A stretch of 45,935 nucleotides of DNA from a bacterium. GTDB taxonomy: Bacteria > DUMJ01. Numbering within the stretch: the stretch's first letter is position 1; each line of letters begins with the position of its first letter. Location: NCBI GenBank assembly GCA_014360335.1, contig JACIXS010000343.1, positions 1 to 45,935 of the forward strand. Reading direction: 5' to 3'. The translations under genes and the position numbers were made by a program. This document shows, in pieces, positions 34,574 through 42,730 of this stretch. Under the pieces are notes generated by a model that ran no database searches, was not told the DNA's origin, and saw only the letters and a list, made by a program, of their open reading frames with translations.

Positions 34574-36373
34574 ATGCAGGAGAGATTAAATAGGTTTTTA
34601 GATAGTAAAGTGTTGTTTCTTCTAGTTTTAGCCTTAAGTATAGGATATCTCTATGGGAGTATAAGAATCGGTTATAACATATATGATGAGGGTATCGTAG
34701 TCTACGGTGCAAATCGTATATTAAAAGGAGATATCCCTTATAGGGACTTCTGGACAATGTATGCCCCTGGACAGTTCTATACTATAGCGTTACTCTTTAG
34801 ACTTTTTGGGACAAATCTCTTCGTTACTAGAATATACAGTGCTACTATAAATCTTTTGATAGTCTTACTAGTCTATTTTATTATTAAAAAGATTTCTGGA
34901 CATAAAATGGCCCTTCTTGCGTTTATCCTATCTACCCTCTGGATGGGAGGATGGGGATTGTTCCATTCCTCTCCTACCCCAGCGGGGACATTTTGGAGCC
35001 TCTTTAGTATACTCTTTGTTGTCGATTTCCTCTGTAATAAGAACTATTCTAGCCTTTTCATTGGGGGAATTATTACAGGTATAACAGCTATATTTAGACA
35101 CGATATAGGCGGATACACATTTATATCTTCTACAGTAGTCTTGATATTCTATATCTATATAAGAGTATTGAATAGAAATATTATAGAGACTGTCAAACTG
35201 TGGGGTAGATATTTAGGAGGAACTATAATAGGTTTTGTTCCTCTTGCCCTTTGCTTTGTAGCAAAAGTCCCCTTTAGGAACCTTGTATTTGACCTTATAA
35301 TATTTCCTGTTAAAATCTTCCCTAGGGTTAGAGATTTACCTTATCCACCATTTGACTTTAGTTTTTACTCATTCCTATTCTATTTTCCGATAATTATTTA
35401 CATAGTTGGTGGTATACTGATACTCTTTAATCTATTTAGATGGAAGGATTTTAATGGTAAGGAGTGGAGCATTACTCTTTTCTGGATTATAGGAGTCTTT
35501 TTCTTTAATCAGGCTCGTGTAAGGTCAGATGTGCCCCATCTTCTTCCCACGATTATACCTGCTATAATGCTCCTAGCTTCTCTCTATAATAGTAGGCTCT
35601 CTCTAGTATGGGAAAGGAAAGGGTATTTTATCAAGGCTTTTACTCTATTTATCTCCTTTATTTTGACACTTTCACTTTATAGGAATGCCTTAAGAAGTTT
35701 TGCAGTTACTGTTTATGTCCTTCCTCTCGTTCTCGGAGTAGTTTTAGTTCTAGCTGTTTATATACCTATTAATCTGGGACAACTTTTTAGAAGGACTATT
35801 CTAAGATCTTTCTCTCAAGTTTTATCTCTTATACTGTGTGTTTTCATCTTATTTTCTTTTATAAGAACAGAGCTTAAAGACTTTCCAATCTGGATATTTG
35901 TTTCTTTCTCTAAGCCAGGTTTAGTTCCTTCTCTGCTTGATAGGGCAAGAGGGATATATGTCTTTGAGAATCAGGAGTATTTTCTTTCGACTACAATTAA
36001 GTTTATCCAGGCTAACACAAAGCCAGATGAATCTATATTTGTTGGAAATTCTAGGCATGATAGGATATTTGTAAATGATGTGATGTTTTATTTTCTATCT
36101 GAGAGGCATAGTGCCACTAAGTACCATGAGCTTCATCCAGGATTGGCTACTACTGAAGAGGTTCAGCGTGAGATAATAGAGGAGCTAAAGAAGAATAATG
36201 TCAGGTTTATAGTTCTTTGGAGCGGAGCAGAGAATGTTAGTGAACCTAATGAGAGCTCTATAAGTTCTGGAGTAACTATACTTGATGATTTTATAAAGAT
36301 GAATTATGCTCCCGTTATGTATTTTGGACCCTATAAGGTTCTCCAAAAATTGACAGTAGGTGATATAGGTTGA
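34574..36373 (+). CDS. GT-C-like membrane glycosyltransferase (GT39/ArnT-type candidate)
   Basis: The 599-residue protein has about ten hydrophobic segments. An early loop YNIYDEGIVVYGANRILKG contains an acidic DEG near the first helix, as in GT-C enzymes that use polyprenyl-phosphate sugars (ArnT, PMT, EmbC-type). Further text PYRDFWTMYAPGQFY and FRHDIGGY fits the same group. The C-terminal soluble part (about 470-599) holds a region like VGNSRHDRIFVNDVMFYFLSERH. The acceptor is unknown. GGGAGG precedes the ATG, and its TGA overlaps the SMR-like gene. Confidence 0.75.
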   Translation: MQERLNRFLDSKVLFLLVLALSIGYLYGSIRIGYNIYDEGIVVYGANRILKGDIPYRDFWTMYAPGQFYTIALLFRLFGTNLFVTRIYSATINLLIVLLVYFIIKKISGHKMALLAFILSTLWMGGWGLFHSSPTPAGTFWSLFSILFVVDFLCNKNYSSLFIGGIITGITAIFRHDIGGYTFISSTVVLIFYIYIRVLNRNIIETVKLWGRYLGGTIIGFVPLALCFVAKVPFRNLVFDLIIFPVKIFPRVRDLPYPPFDFSFYSFLFYFPIIIYIVGGILILFNLFRWKDFNGKEWSITLFWIIGVFFFNQARVRSDVPHLLPTIIPAIMLLASLYNSRLSLVWERKGYFIKAFTLFISFILTLSLYRNALRSFAVTVYVLPLVLGVVLVLAVYIPINLGQLFRRTILRSFSQVLSLILCVFILFSFIRTELKDFPIWIFVSFSKPGLVPSLLDRARGIYVFENQEYFLSTTIKFIQANTKPDESIFVGNSRHDRIFVNDVMFYFLSERHSATKYHELHPGLATTEEVQREIIEELKKNNVRFIVLWSGAENVSEPNESSISSGVTILDDFIKMNYAPVMYFGPYKVLQKLTVGDIG

Positions 36374-36717
36374 CCTATCTGGTTCTTTTTGTCTCCCTTA
36401 TATTTAACGCCCTAGCTAATGTAGCGATAAAGTCTGGTATGAGAAATTATACAGGGGGTATAAATCTGGGATTTATATCATATGTGATAAAGAATCCTAC
36501 TGTTATTGCAGGACTTTCCCTTTTTGGCTTTGCATTCATTGGATATAGCTTTGTATTATCTAAGCTACAGCTGAGTATAGCTTATCCTATAATGACTGGA
36601 GCAGGTTTTCTACTCGTGTCTGTGTTTTCTCTACTTTTATTTAACGAATCTTTTAATCTCTTTAAAATCTTAGGAGTAATCTTCATTTTTATCGGTATAG
36701 TCTTTTTATCGAGATAG
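36370..36717 (+). CDS. SMR/EamA-like small membrane transporter (ArnE/ArnF-like)
   Basis: The 115-residue protein has four transmembrane helices and the small-multidrug-resistance-like layout: ANVAIKSGMRNY, AFIGYSFVLSKLQLSIAYPIMTGAGFLL and FNLFKILGVIFIFIGIVFLSR. ArnE/ArnF-type members flip undecaprenyl-phosphate-aminoarabinose. The TTG start overlaps the GT-C stop. With the GT-C protein it could flip the lipid-linked sugar that the GT-C uses. A drug efflux role cannot be excluded. Confidence 0.85.
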   Translation: MTYLVLFVSLIFNALANVAIKSGMRNYTGGINLGFISYVIKNPTVIAGLSLFGFAFIGYSFVLSKLQLSIAYPIMTGAGFLLVSVFSLLLFNESFNLFKILGVIFIFIGIVFLSR

Positions 36718-36720
36718 TTG

Positions 36721-36729
36721 TGCTATAAT
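36721..36729 (+). promoter_or_regulatory. Extended -10 for the second sugar module
   Basis: TGCTATAAT (core 36724-36729) lies 37 bases before the dehydrogenase ATG at 36767. It begins just after the SMR-gene stop. Confidence 0.65.
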
Positions 36730-36766
36730 TAGATTTGAAGTAATTTTGAAGAAGGAGGGAAAGCTT

Positions 36767-37828
36767 ATGTCTGAAAAACTGTTGAGAGTTGGTATCATTG
36801 GGGCTGGAAGAATAGCTGAAATGAGACATATCCCAGAATATCTCAGTAATAAGAATGTAGAACTCGTTGCTCTAGCAGATATAGACAAGGTCCAATTAGA
36901 GGAGATGGGTAAGAAATTCAACATCACCAAACTGTACACAGATTATAAAGATATGTTAGAAAAGGAGAGGCTAGATGCGGTAAGCGTATGCACACCGAAC
37001 TATCTTCATGCTCCCATAACTATTGATGCACTTAATCATGGTTTGCATGTATTGGTCGAAAAGCCTATGGCTACATCATTAGAAGAGGCAGACAAGATGA
37101 TAGAATCGGCAGAAAAGAATAAGAAGATCCTTATGGTTGGACATAATCAGAGATTAGCTCCCGGACACCAGATAGCGAAGAAGATAATGGAAAGCGGTAT
37201 GCTGGGTAAGGTTAATATGGTGAGAACAGTTTTTGGTCATGCCGGCCCTGAGTACTGGAGCCCTAGAGGTAAGTGGTTCTTCAATAAGAAGGAAGCTTTT
37301 GCTGGTGTTATGGCTGACTTGGGTATACATAAGGTAGACCTTGTGAGGTGGCTATTGGGCCAAGAAGTTAAGAGAGTCTCCGCCTTTAAGGCTACCTTAG
37401 AGAAAGCTGGCGATGTAGAGGATAACGGTGTGGCTATTATGGAATTTGAAAAGGGAACTCTAGGTATACTTCAGGTAAGCTGGACACTCAAGCCAGGCGA
37501 AGATAACAGTACTATATTCTACTGCGAAAAAGGTATGCTTAAGCTTTTTGCAGAGCCAGACAAGCCTGTAGTGGTAAGTATAAGAGAGAAGGGCGATTAT
37601 ATGGCTAACTTTGCTAGAGGAGATATGTCTTTTGCCCTTCCACCTATGCAGACAAATGAGGTTGGCGGGCAATTTAGTAGTGGAGTAATAGATTATTTTG
37701 TTGAGTGTGTATTAGAAAACAAGAAACCATTTATATCTGGAGAAGAGGGGAGAAAATCTTTAGAGATAGTTATAGCAATCCTTAAGTCGGCTGAGACAGG
37801 AAGTGTTATAGACCTTCCATTAAAATAG
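36767..37828 (+). CDS. Gfo/Idh/MocA-family oxidoreductase (second copy)
   Basis: Rossmann motif VGIIGAGRIAEMRH, the EKP motif in VLVEKPMATS, and the C-terminal DLGIHKVDLVRWLLG helix define the family. The ATG at 36767 follows AAGGAGGG; an upstream TTG at 36746 would place that site inside the gene. The 353-residue protein is paralogous to the dehydrogenase at 7624-8661 (shared DYKDMLEKE and CTPNYLH). It is followed 12 bases later by a TIM-barrel isomerase, so gene order is reversed relative to the first module. It has its own promoter. Confidence 0.93.
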   Translation: MSEKLLRVGIIGAGRIAEMRHIPEYLSNKNVELVALADIDKVQLEEMGKKFNITKLYTDYKDMLEKERLDAVSVCTPNYLHAPITIDALNHGLHVLVEKPMATSLEEADKMIESAEKNKKILMVGHNQRLAPGHQIAKKIMESGMLGKVNMVRTVFGHAGPEYWSPRGKWFFNKKEAFAGVMADLGIHKVDLVRWLLGQEVKRVSAFKATLEKAGDVEDNGVAIMEFEKGTLGILQVSWTLKPGEDNSTIFYCEKGMLKLFAEPDKPVVVSIREKGDYMANFARGDMSFALPPMQTNEVGGQFSSGVIDYFVECVLENKKPFISGEEGRKSLEIVIAILKSAETGSVIDLPLK

Positions 37829-37840
37829 GAGGTGGTTAAT

Positions 37841-38812
37841 TTGAAGCTAGGTGTTTTTACCGTTTTGTTCCAGAATTTACCTTTAGAAGAAGCTTTGGAT
37901 AAGATTGTCTCCTATGGCCTTTCTGCGGTAGAGATAGGATGTGGGGGATATCCTGGTAATGCACACTGTAAACCTTCTGAATTATTAAAGGATAAGTCCG
38001 CTATAAAGAATTTTAAGAAACTCTTTGAAGAGAGAAATCTTATAATCAGCGCATTAAGTGTTCATGGGAATCCGCTACACCCGCAAAAAGAAATAGCCCA
38101 ACAGTTTCATCAGGATTGGCAGGATACTGTCAGGCTTGCCAGTGAGCTAGAAGTCCCTGTTATTATAACATTCTCAGGTTGTCCTGGAGATTCAGAGAAT
38201 TCTAAATATCCAAACTGGGTAACATGCGCCTGGCCTCCGGATTATCTAGCAATCTTAAAATGGCAATGGGAGGAGAAGATTATCCCATACTGGCAGAAAG
38301 AGGCAGAGTTTGCCAATTCTTATGGTGTAAAAAAGATAGCATTAGAGATGCATCCTGGCTTTGCGGTTTATAACGTGGATACACTGCTAAGACTCAGAAA
38401 GGCTGTTGGACCTTCTATAGGGGCAAACTTTGACCCGAGTCATCTATTCTGGCAGGGAGTAGACCCAGTTTCTGCCATTAGAGTGCTAGGTAAAGAAAAT
38501 GCGATATTCCACTTCCACGCTAAAGATACCTATATAGACCCTATTAATACCGCTATAAATGGAACGTTAGACAATAAACCCTATACGCAGGTATTAGAAA
38601 GGTCTTGGATATTTAGAAGTGTAGGTTATGGACATGATTATAAGGTTTGGAAGGATATAGTGAGTGCATTAAGGACTGTAGGGTATGATTATGTGCTTAG
38701 CATAGAACATGAGGATGGTCTTGCCTCTATAGAGGAAGGGTTAAGTAAAGCTATTACATTCCTTAAAGAGGTTATATTAGAAGAGCCACCGGCTGTTCCT
38801 TGGTGGACATAG
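37841..38812 (+). CDS. Sugar phosphate isomerase/epimerase (second copy)
   Basis: The TIM-barrel metal site is readable: Glu in IALEMHPGF, Asp and His in GANFDPSHLFWQG, His in FHFHAKDT and Glu in LSIEHEDG. The TTG at 37841 follows AGGAGGTGG with good spacing and gives 323 residues; the in-frame GTG at 37832 overlaps that site. It is only distantly related to the isomerase at 6699-7613, so the two modules probably use different substrates. The family often acts on inosose or 3-keto sugars. Its TAG stop is the first base pair region of the terminator at 38812. Confidence 0.88.
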   Translation: MKLGVFTVLFQNLPLEEALDKIVSYGLSAVEIGCGGYPGNAHCKPSELLKDKSAIKNFKKLFEERNLIISALSVHGNPLHPQKEIAQQFHQDWQDTVRLASELEVPVIITFSGCPGDSENSKYPNWVTCAWPPDYLAILKWQWEEKIIPYWQKEAEFANSYGVKKIALEMHPGFAVYNVDTLLRLRKAVGPSIGANFDPSHLFWQGVDPVSAIRVLGKENAIFHFHAKDTYIDPINTAINGTLDNKPYTQVLERSWIFRSVGYGHDYKVWKDIVSALRTVGYDYVLSIEHEDGLASIEEGLSKAITFLKEVILEEPPAVPWWT

Positions 38813-38841
38813 GGGCAGTAAGACTGCCCCTTTTATTTTTT
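38812..38841 (+). terminator. Rho-independent terminator of the second sugar module
   Basis: GGGGCAGT (38812-38819) pairs with ACTGCCCC (38823-38830) around AAG, followed by TTTTATTTTTT. The stem's first G is the last base of the TAG stop. Confidence 0.92.
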
Positions 38842-40551
38842 CTCCTTATCTGAGTCTTTCTCTATCTCTCTCATTATATCTAACTCCGATACCATAAATT
38901 CTTCTTCTATGTATCCTGTATCTATACTTTCCTGATATTTAGTAGCCCAAGCGGGCATAGGAAACTGGACAAGAACGGTTTGGGGAACATCTGGTTGATA
39001 TACAAACATCTGCCCTGGAGTTAGATATTGGACACGCTTTTTATTTAGAGAACCGAGGTATCCATAAACACTATGTTCTGCCTCGCTGGCATCCATATTA
39101 CCGCATACCCTTATAGAAGCATTTGATACTACTCTGTGGGTTACCTCACTTGCTGTCTGTTGTGCACCTATAAGTATTATTCCTAAACTTCTACCTCTTT
39201 CTGCTATATCTAGAATGATATCTGCGATAGGACTATCTCCACTTATAGGGGCATATTTATTTAGTTCGTCAAGTACTATGAATACTAGGGGCCAAGGCAT
39301 TCCAGTATTTTCCTTTTCAGCCACTATAGACTTGAGGATTGCACCTACCGTGAAGTATTTTGCCCTATCGGATAATCTATGAATATCTACCACATTTACC
39401 TGAGCCTTACGCCAATCTATACTGTAGGATTCTACCTCTTCAAATGGTAAAACCTCTGGAACTATAAGAGAGCCTATCTCCTGTTCCGCTCTATACAATC
39501 TTCTCATAAAGGCATCTCTAGTCCCAACTGCTACCCTATCCATTATCTTATCTATCTGTTCTTCTAGAGCTTGGATTACACCTCTAAGTGAATGAAATAC
39601 TAATCCCTCCCTCATCTCCTCGTTAAGCCATTTTGTAGCCATTCTTATAGCTAGATACAATTGACTTGTATCTGAGAGTTCTTTTGGAGAGAAGAGATAC
39701 CATAATAGGTCATTCTCCACCATCTCTCTTATAGTCCAGGCGAATGTATTTACCCCTTCTATTCTACTCTCTGTATTGGGAAGGATTGTTTCAAATTGTC
39801 CCCTCTTAGGCCTAGGCGGGGCATAAAATCTGACGTTTCCGAATGGTTTAGCAGGTAATCCCATAGCCTCATACATCTTTCGATCTTTCTCACTCAGTTT
39901 TGTGTTTGGTTTATCTAAAAATAATAGGTCTTCTCCCTTTACATTGAATATAATCGCATGAGTATTGACAGATCCGAGCTCAGGATAAGCTTCCATCACC
40001 TCTTTAAGACTAGAAAAATAGGAATATAGAAGAAATGTAGCGTAGGATGTCTTTGTAGCAACTCCACTTTTTCCACTGATATTCACATGTCCTCCCTTTA
40101 TCCCGAGGAGGAAGTCGAGGTCTAGATATGCAGGGGTATTATTCGAAAGAAGACCGCATGGGATCTTCTTCTTTTCCATCTTATCGAAGTATAGAGCTAG
40201 CTTTGTCTCTTCTATATCAGCAAGTCTTACATCTGAGCCAGGTCTAGGTGGAACCTTAGGACTTGTTCCATCCTCAGCTAATGTCCTGGTTACTACTACG
40301 TGACAGTAGTATGTGAGATTTGCATCAAATAGTCCTTGGGAGTGGAATCTAGCCTGTTCATTAGTCTCTAATCCTTCTAACCTTGATATAACCTGATCTA
40401 CTATTCCATAGAATGTTACTCTTCCGAATCTTGGATATTCGCTAGTTGTAACTATTATGTCATCTACCTGGAGCGATTGATTACTATCAACTTCTATATA
40501 GAACTCGAATGGCGTTGCATCCTTAGTTCCTAAAACTATTCCGATTTTCAT
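38833..40551 (-). CDS. herA: HerA-like DNA translocase ATPase
   Basis: The 572-residue protein has an N-terminal HAS-barrel-like beta domain, and then the FtsK/HerA ATPase. The P-loop is GKSGVATKT at residues 160-168, an A/T-rich variant of the usual GxxGxGKT that I recall from bacterial HerA-like ATPases. The Walker B PLVFIVLDELNKYAP is near residue 425, and GAQQTAS is a likely sensor region. HerA is a hexameric DNA translocase that drives the NurA nuclease in end resection. Its start lies right after the nurA stop, as expected for a HerA-NurA pair. Its TAA falls in the opposing terminator's T-run. Confidence 0.9.
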   Translation of the reverse strand: MKIGIVLGTKDATPFEFYIEVDSNQSLQVDDIIVTTSEYPRFGRVTFYGIVDQVISRLEGLETNEQARFHSQGLFDANLTYYCHVVVTRTLAEDGTSPKVPPRPGSDVRLADIEETKLALYFDKMEKKKIPCGLLSNNTPAYLDLDFLLGIKGGHVNISGKSGVATKTSYATFLLYSYFSSLKEVMEAYPELGSVNTHAIIFNVKGEDLLFLDKPNTKLSEKDRKMYEAMGLPAKPFGNVRFYAPPRPKRGQFETILPNTESRIEGVNTFAWTIREMVENDLLWYLFSPKELSDTSQLYLAIRMATKWLNEEMREGLVFHSLRGVIQALEEQIDKIMDRVAVGTRDAFMRRLYRAEQEIGSLIVPEVLPFEEVESYSIDWRKAQVNVVDIHRLSDRAKYFTVGAILKSIVAEKENTGMPWPLVFIVLDELNKYAPISGDSPIADIILDIAERGRSLGIILIGAQQTASEVTHRVVSNASIRVCGNMDASEAEHSVYGYLGSLNKKRVQYLTPGQMFVYQPDVPQTVLVQFPMPAWATKYQESIDTGYIEEEFMVSELDIMREIEKDSDKEKK

Positions 40552-41529
40552 TTATACCTCCTCATAGGCTTGAGCTATCATTCTTCTTAGAGTTGCTCTT
40601 ATGTGGTCTATAGGGTGAAACATCGCCCTTAATCTCTTCTCTAAACTCTCTAATGGGGCTAGATTCTCTGGAGCCCTACTACTTAGTGTACTGCTACTTA
40701 TGATGTATGGTAAAAACCCTCCAGAAAACTGAGCAAGTTCTTGAACTTCTTTTAACTCTAAGGTGTACGGAGCCTCTAACCTTACCAAACCAAAGAATGG
40801 AGATTCAAAATATTTGGGTTCTTTCAATCTCAAATACCAGGAATATTTAGGTGGCAGGTTTTCACTTGTTCTAATAAGAAATATAGGAGTTCTTTCCCCT
40901 TTTTTTAAGTTCAAGACGATACTCCAGTGTCTCTCGCCTAGATAAGATCTCCTTATACTCTTTACAAATCCAAGGGTTACTCCAACCTCTGAAAATGGAA
41001 CCTGAAGTGGCCCATCAGCAATTACAATATAACCTTTCTGAGAGAATTCATAAGCTAGTTCTCTCTCTTTCTCTCTCATCCTCTGGATAAATGAGCTATA
41101 TAGACCTTCCTCTGTAGCTTTACCTGCAGAAAAAGGTATATATTCAGCTTTTCCTATAATGAGGGTTTCCTTTATGTGTGTTCCTGGCGGTAAGACTATT
41201 ACACATTCGTTTATCCTTTTTATTACCTTTCCCTCTTCTAGGCTAAAAGCCCCTACAACAAATTCTCCTAAAAGGGCAGACCGCCCTGTTCCGCCTAGGA
41301 TAAGATGGGCATCTATTCTCCTTACTCCATCTACTATAACTACCTTTTTTCTGTAATCTACCCTATCTGTCTTAATAGGTATCCACTCACCCTTAATTTC
41401 AACATCGGTTTCTACTTCTCCAGGCGGTGTTTCATCTCTTATATTTACCGGTTCCTCTAAAGAATCATCCCACCAAATCTGATGTGCCTGTAGATTTTTT
41501 AGGAGGTCAACAGCTAAGATCTCACTCAT
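40552..41529 (-). CDS. nurA: NurA-domain nuclease
   Basis: The 325-residue protein has the NurA acidic motifs: VDGVRRID (Asp67 region), an E-rich helix MREKERELAYEF, ADGPL (Asp172), and the conserved LGFVKSIRRSYL, GLVRLE near the end. NurA is a manganese-dependent 5'-3' nuclease that works inside a HerA ring. It abuts herA with no gap and follows the 65-residue gene by 2 bases. Similarity to characterised archaeal enzymes is by motif only, so activity is inferred. Length is within the family range. Confidence 0.87.
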   Translation of the reverse strand: MSEILAVDLLKNLQAHQIWWDDSLEEPVNIRDETPPGEVETDVEIKGEWIPIKTDRVDYRKKVVIVDGVRRIDAHLILGGTGRSALLGEFVVGAFSLEEGKVIKRINECVIVLPPGTHIKETLIIGKAEYIPFSAGKATEEGLYSSFIQRMREKERELAYEFSQKGYIVIADGPLQVPFSEVGVTLGFVKSIRRSYLGERHWSIVLNLKKGERTPIFLIRTSENLPPKYSWYLRLKEPKYFESPFFGLVRLEAPYTLELKEVQELAQFSGGFLPYIISSSTLSSRAPENLAPLESLEKRLRAMFHPIDHIRATLRRMIAQAYEEV

Positions 41530-41531
41530 AT

Positions 41532-41729
41532 TTATCTTCTCATCGAAACAGATTTAGAGATAAGCTCATAAAAGATAAAGCTTCTGATTATATCTTTCTG
41601 AGAAAATAGCTTTCCTTCTTTCTCCTCTTTAACCGGTATCTCTTCGTAACGCTCTTTCTTTTCCTCTTTTTCAGTATATTCTAAGCTTACTCCCTCTTGT
41701 GTTTCTGATTCTCTTACTCCTTCGCTCAT
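41532..41729 (-). CDS. Small acidic protein of unknown function (65 aa)
   Basis: The start ATG overlaps the floA stop as ATGA, and the stop lies 2 bases before the nurA start, so it exactly fills the gap between two real genes. The product is Glu/Lys-rich over the first 40 residues with a few hydrophobic positions. It then has a helix-like C-terminus, [21 protein letters not shown] recognise no family. Position and translational coupling argue that it is expressed with NurA and HerA. A spurious ORF is less likely than usual because of the exact fit. Confidence 0.65.
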   Translation of the reverse strand: MSEGVRESETQEGVSLEYTEKEEKKERYEEIPVKEEKEGKLFSQKDIIRSFIFYELISKSVSMRR

Positions 41730-42712
41730 TTCGCTTCCCCCTCACTTGGTGATGTCATCTTTGAGAAAGATTCTCTCATAGATGTATCTGCCTGTATATT
41801 CCTGAGGTGATAGTAGTCAAAGACCCCTAGTTTTCCCTCTCTAAATGCCTGTGCTATGGCTTTAGGAATCTCAGCTTCTGCCTCAACTACCTTTGCTCTC
41901 ATCTCCTGTGTATAGGCTTTCATCTCTTGCTCTCTAGCTACAGCCATTGCTCGTCTCTGTTCTGCCCTTGCCTGTGCTATACGTCTATCAGCCTCTGCTT
42001 GGTCTATCTGTAATCTCGCTCCTATGTTTGCTCCTACATCTACATCCGCTATATCTATAGAGAGGATCTCAAATGCAGTTCCAGCATCCAAACCTTTTTC
42101 TAATACTGTTCTTGATATCTTATCAGGATTTTCTAATACCTCTTTATGTGTCTCAGAAGAACCTATAGTTGTAACTATTCCTTCTCCAACCCTAGCTATT
42201 ATTGTAGCCTCTCCTGCTCCTCCTACTAATCTTTCTATATTTGCCCTTACAGTAACTCTTGCCTTTACCTTTAATTCTATACCATCTTTAGCAACTGCTG
42301 CAACTATTGGTGTCTCTATAACCTTTGGATTTACACTCATCTGGACAGCTTCTAATACATCCCTTCCTGCTAGGTCTATCGCTGCTGCTCTGGTAAAGTT
42401 TAATGGAATTCCTGCTCTTTCTGCTGCAATTATTGCATCTACTACTTTATCTACGTTTCCTCCAGCTAAGTAGTGAGCTTCTAACTGGTTTATATTCAAA
42501 TCTAATCCAGCCTTTGTGGCTTTTATAAGAGGCAATACTATCTTGTGCGGTGGAACTCTTCTTAAACGCATCCCTATAAGCGTTATAATACTAACTTTTA
42601 CCGATGCAGCTACCGCTGAGATCCATAGCCCTAGTGGGACGAACTGAAAGAAAAGTATCAAAGCGATAACTATTACTAATATTGGTAGCCAATATGCAAA
42701 TGCTGTCTCCAT
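41726..42712 (-). CDS. floA: Flotillin-like protein FloA (membrane microdomain scaffold)
   Basis: The 328-residue protein has an N-terminal hydrophobic hairpin (about residues 6-60), then a compact core with [22 protein letters not shown] and [24 protein letters not shown], and a C-terminal Ala/Glu/Gln-rich coiled region ([19 protein letters not shown]). This is the FloA/YqfA family of flotillin-like scaffolds. It follows an NfeD gene, the classic pair (NfeD-FloA/YqeZ-YqfA). It overlaps the small acidic gene by 4 bases. It should sit in the inner membrane. Confidence 0.95.
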   Translation of the reverse strand: METAFAYWLPILVIVIALILFFQFVPLGLWISAVAASVKVSIITLIGMRLRRVPPHKIVLPLIKATKAGLDLNINQLEAHYLAGGNVDKVVDAIIAAERAGIPLNFTRAAAIDLAGRDVLEAVQMSVNPKVIETPIVAAVAKDGIELKVKARVTVRANIERLVGGAGEATIIARVGEGIVTTIGSSETHKEVLENPDKISRTVLEKGLDAGTAFEILSIDIADVDVGANIGARLQIDQAEADRRIAQARAEQRRAMAVAREQEMKAYTQEMRAKVVEAEAEIPKAIAQAFREGKLGVFDYYHLRNIQADTSMRESFSKMTSPSEGEAK

Positions 42713-42730
42713 AAAATTGACACCTCCTCT

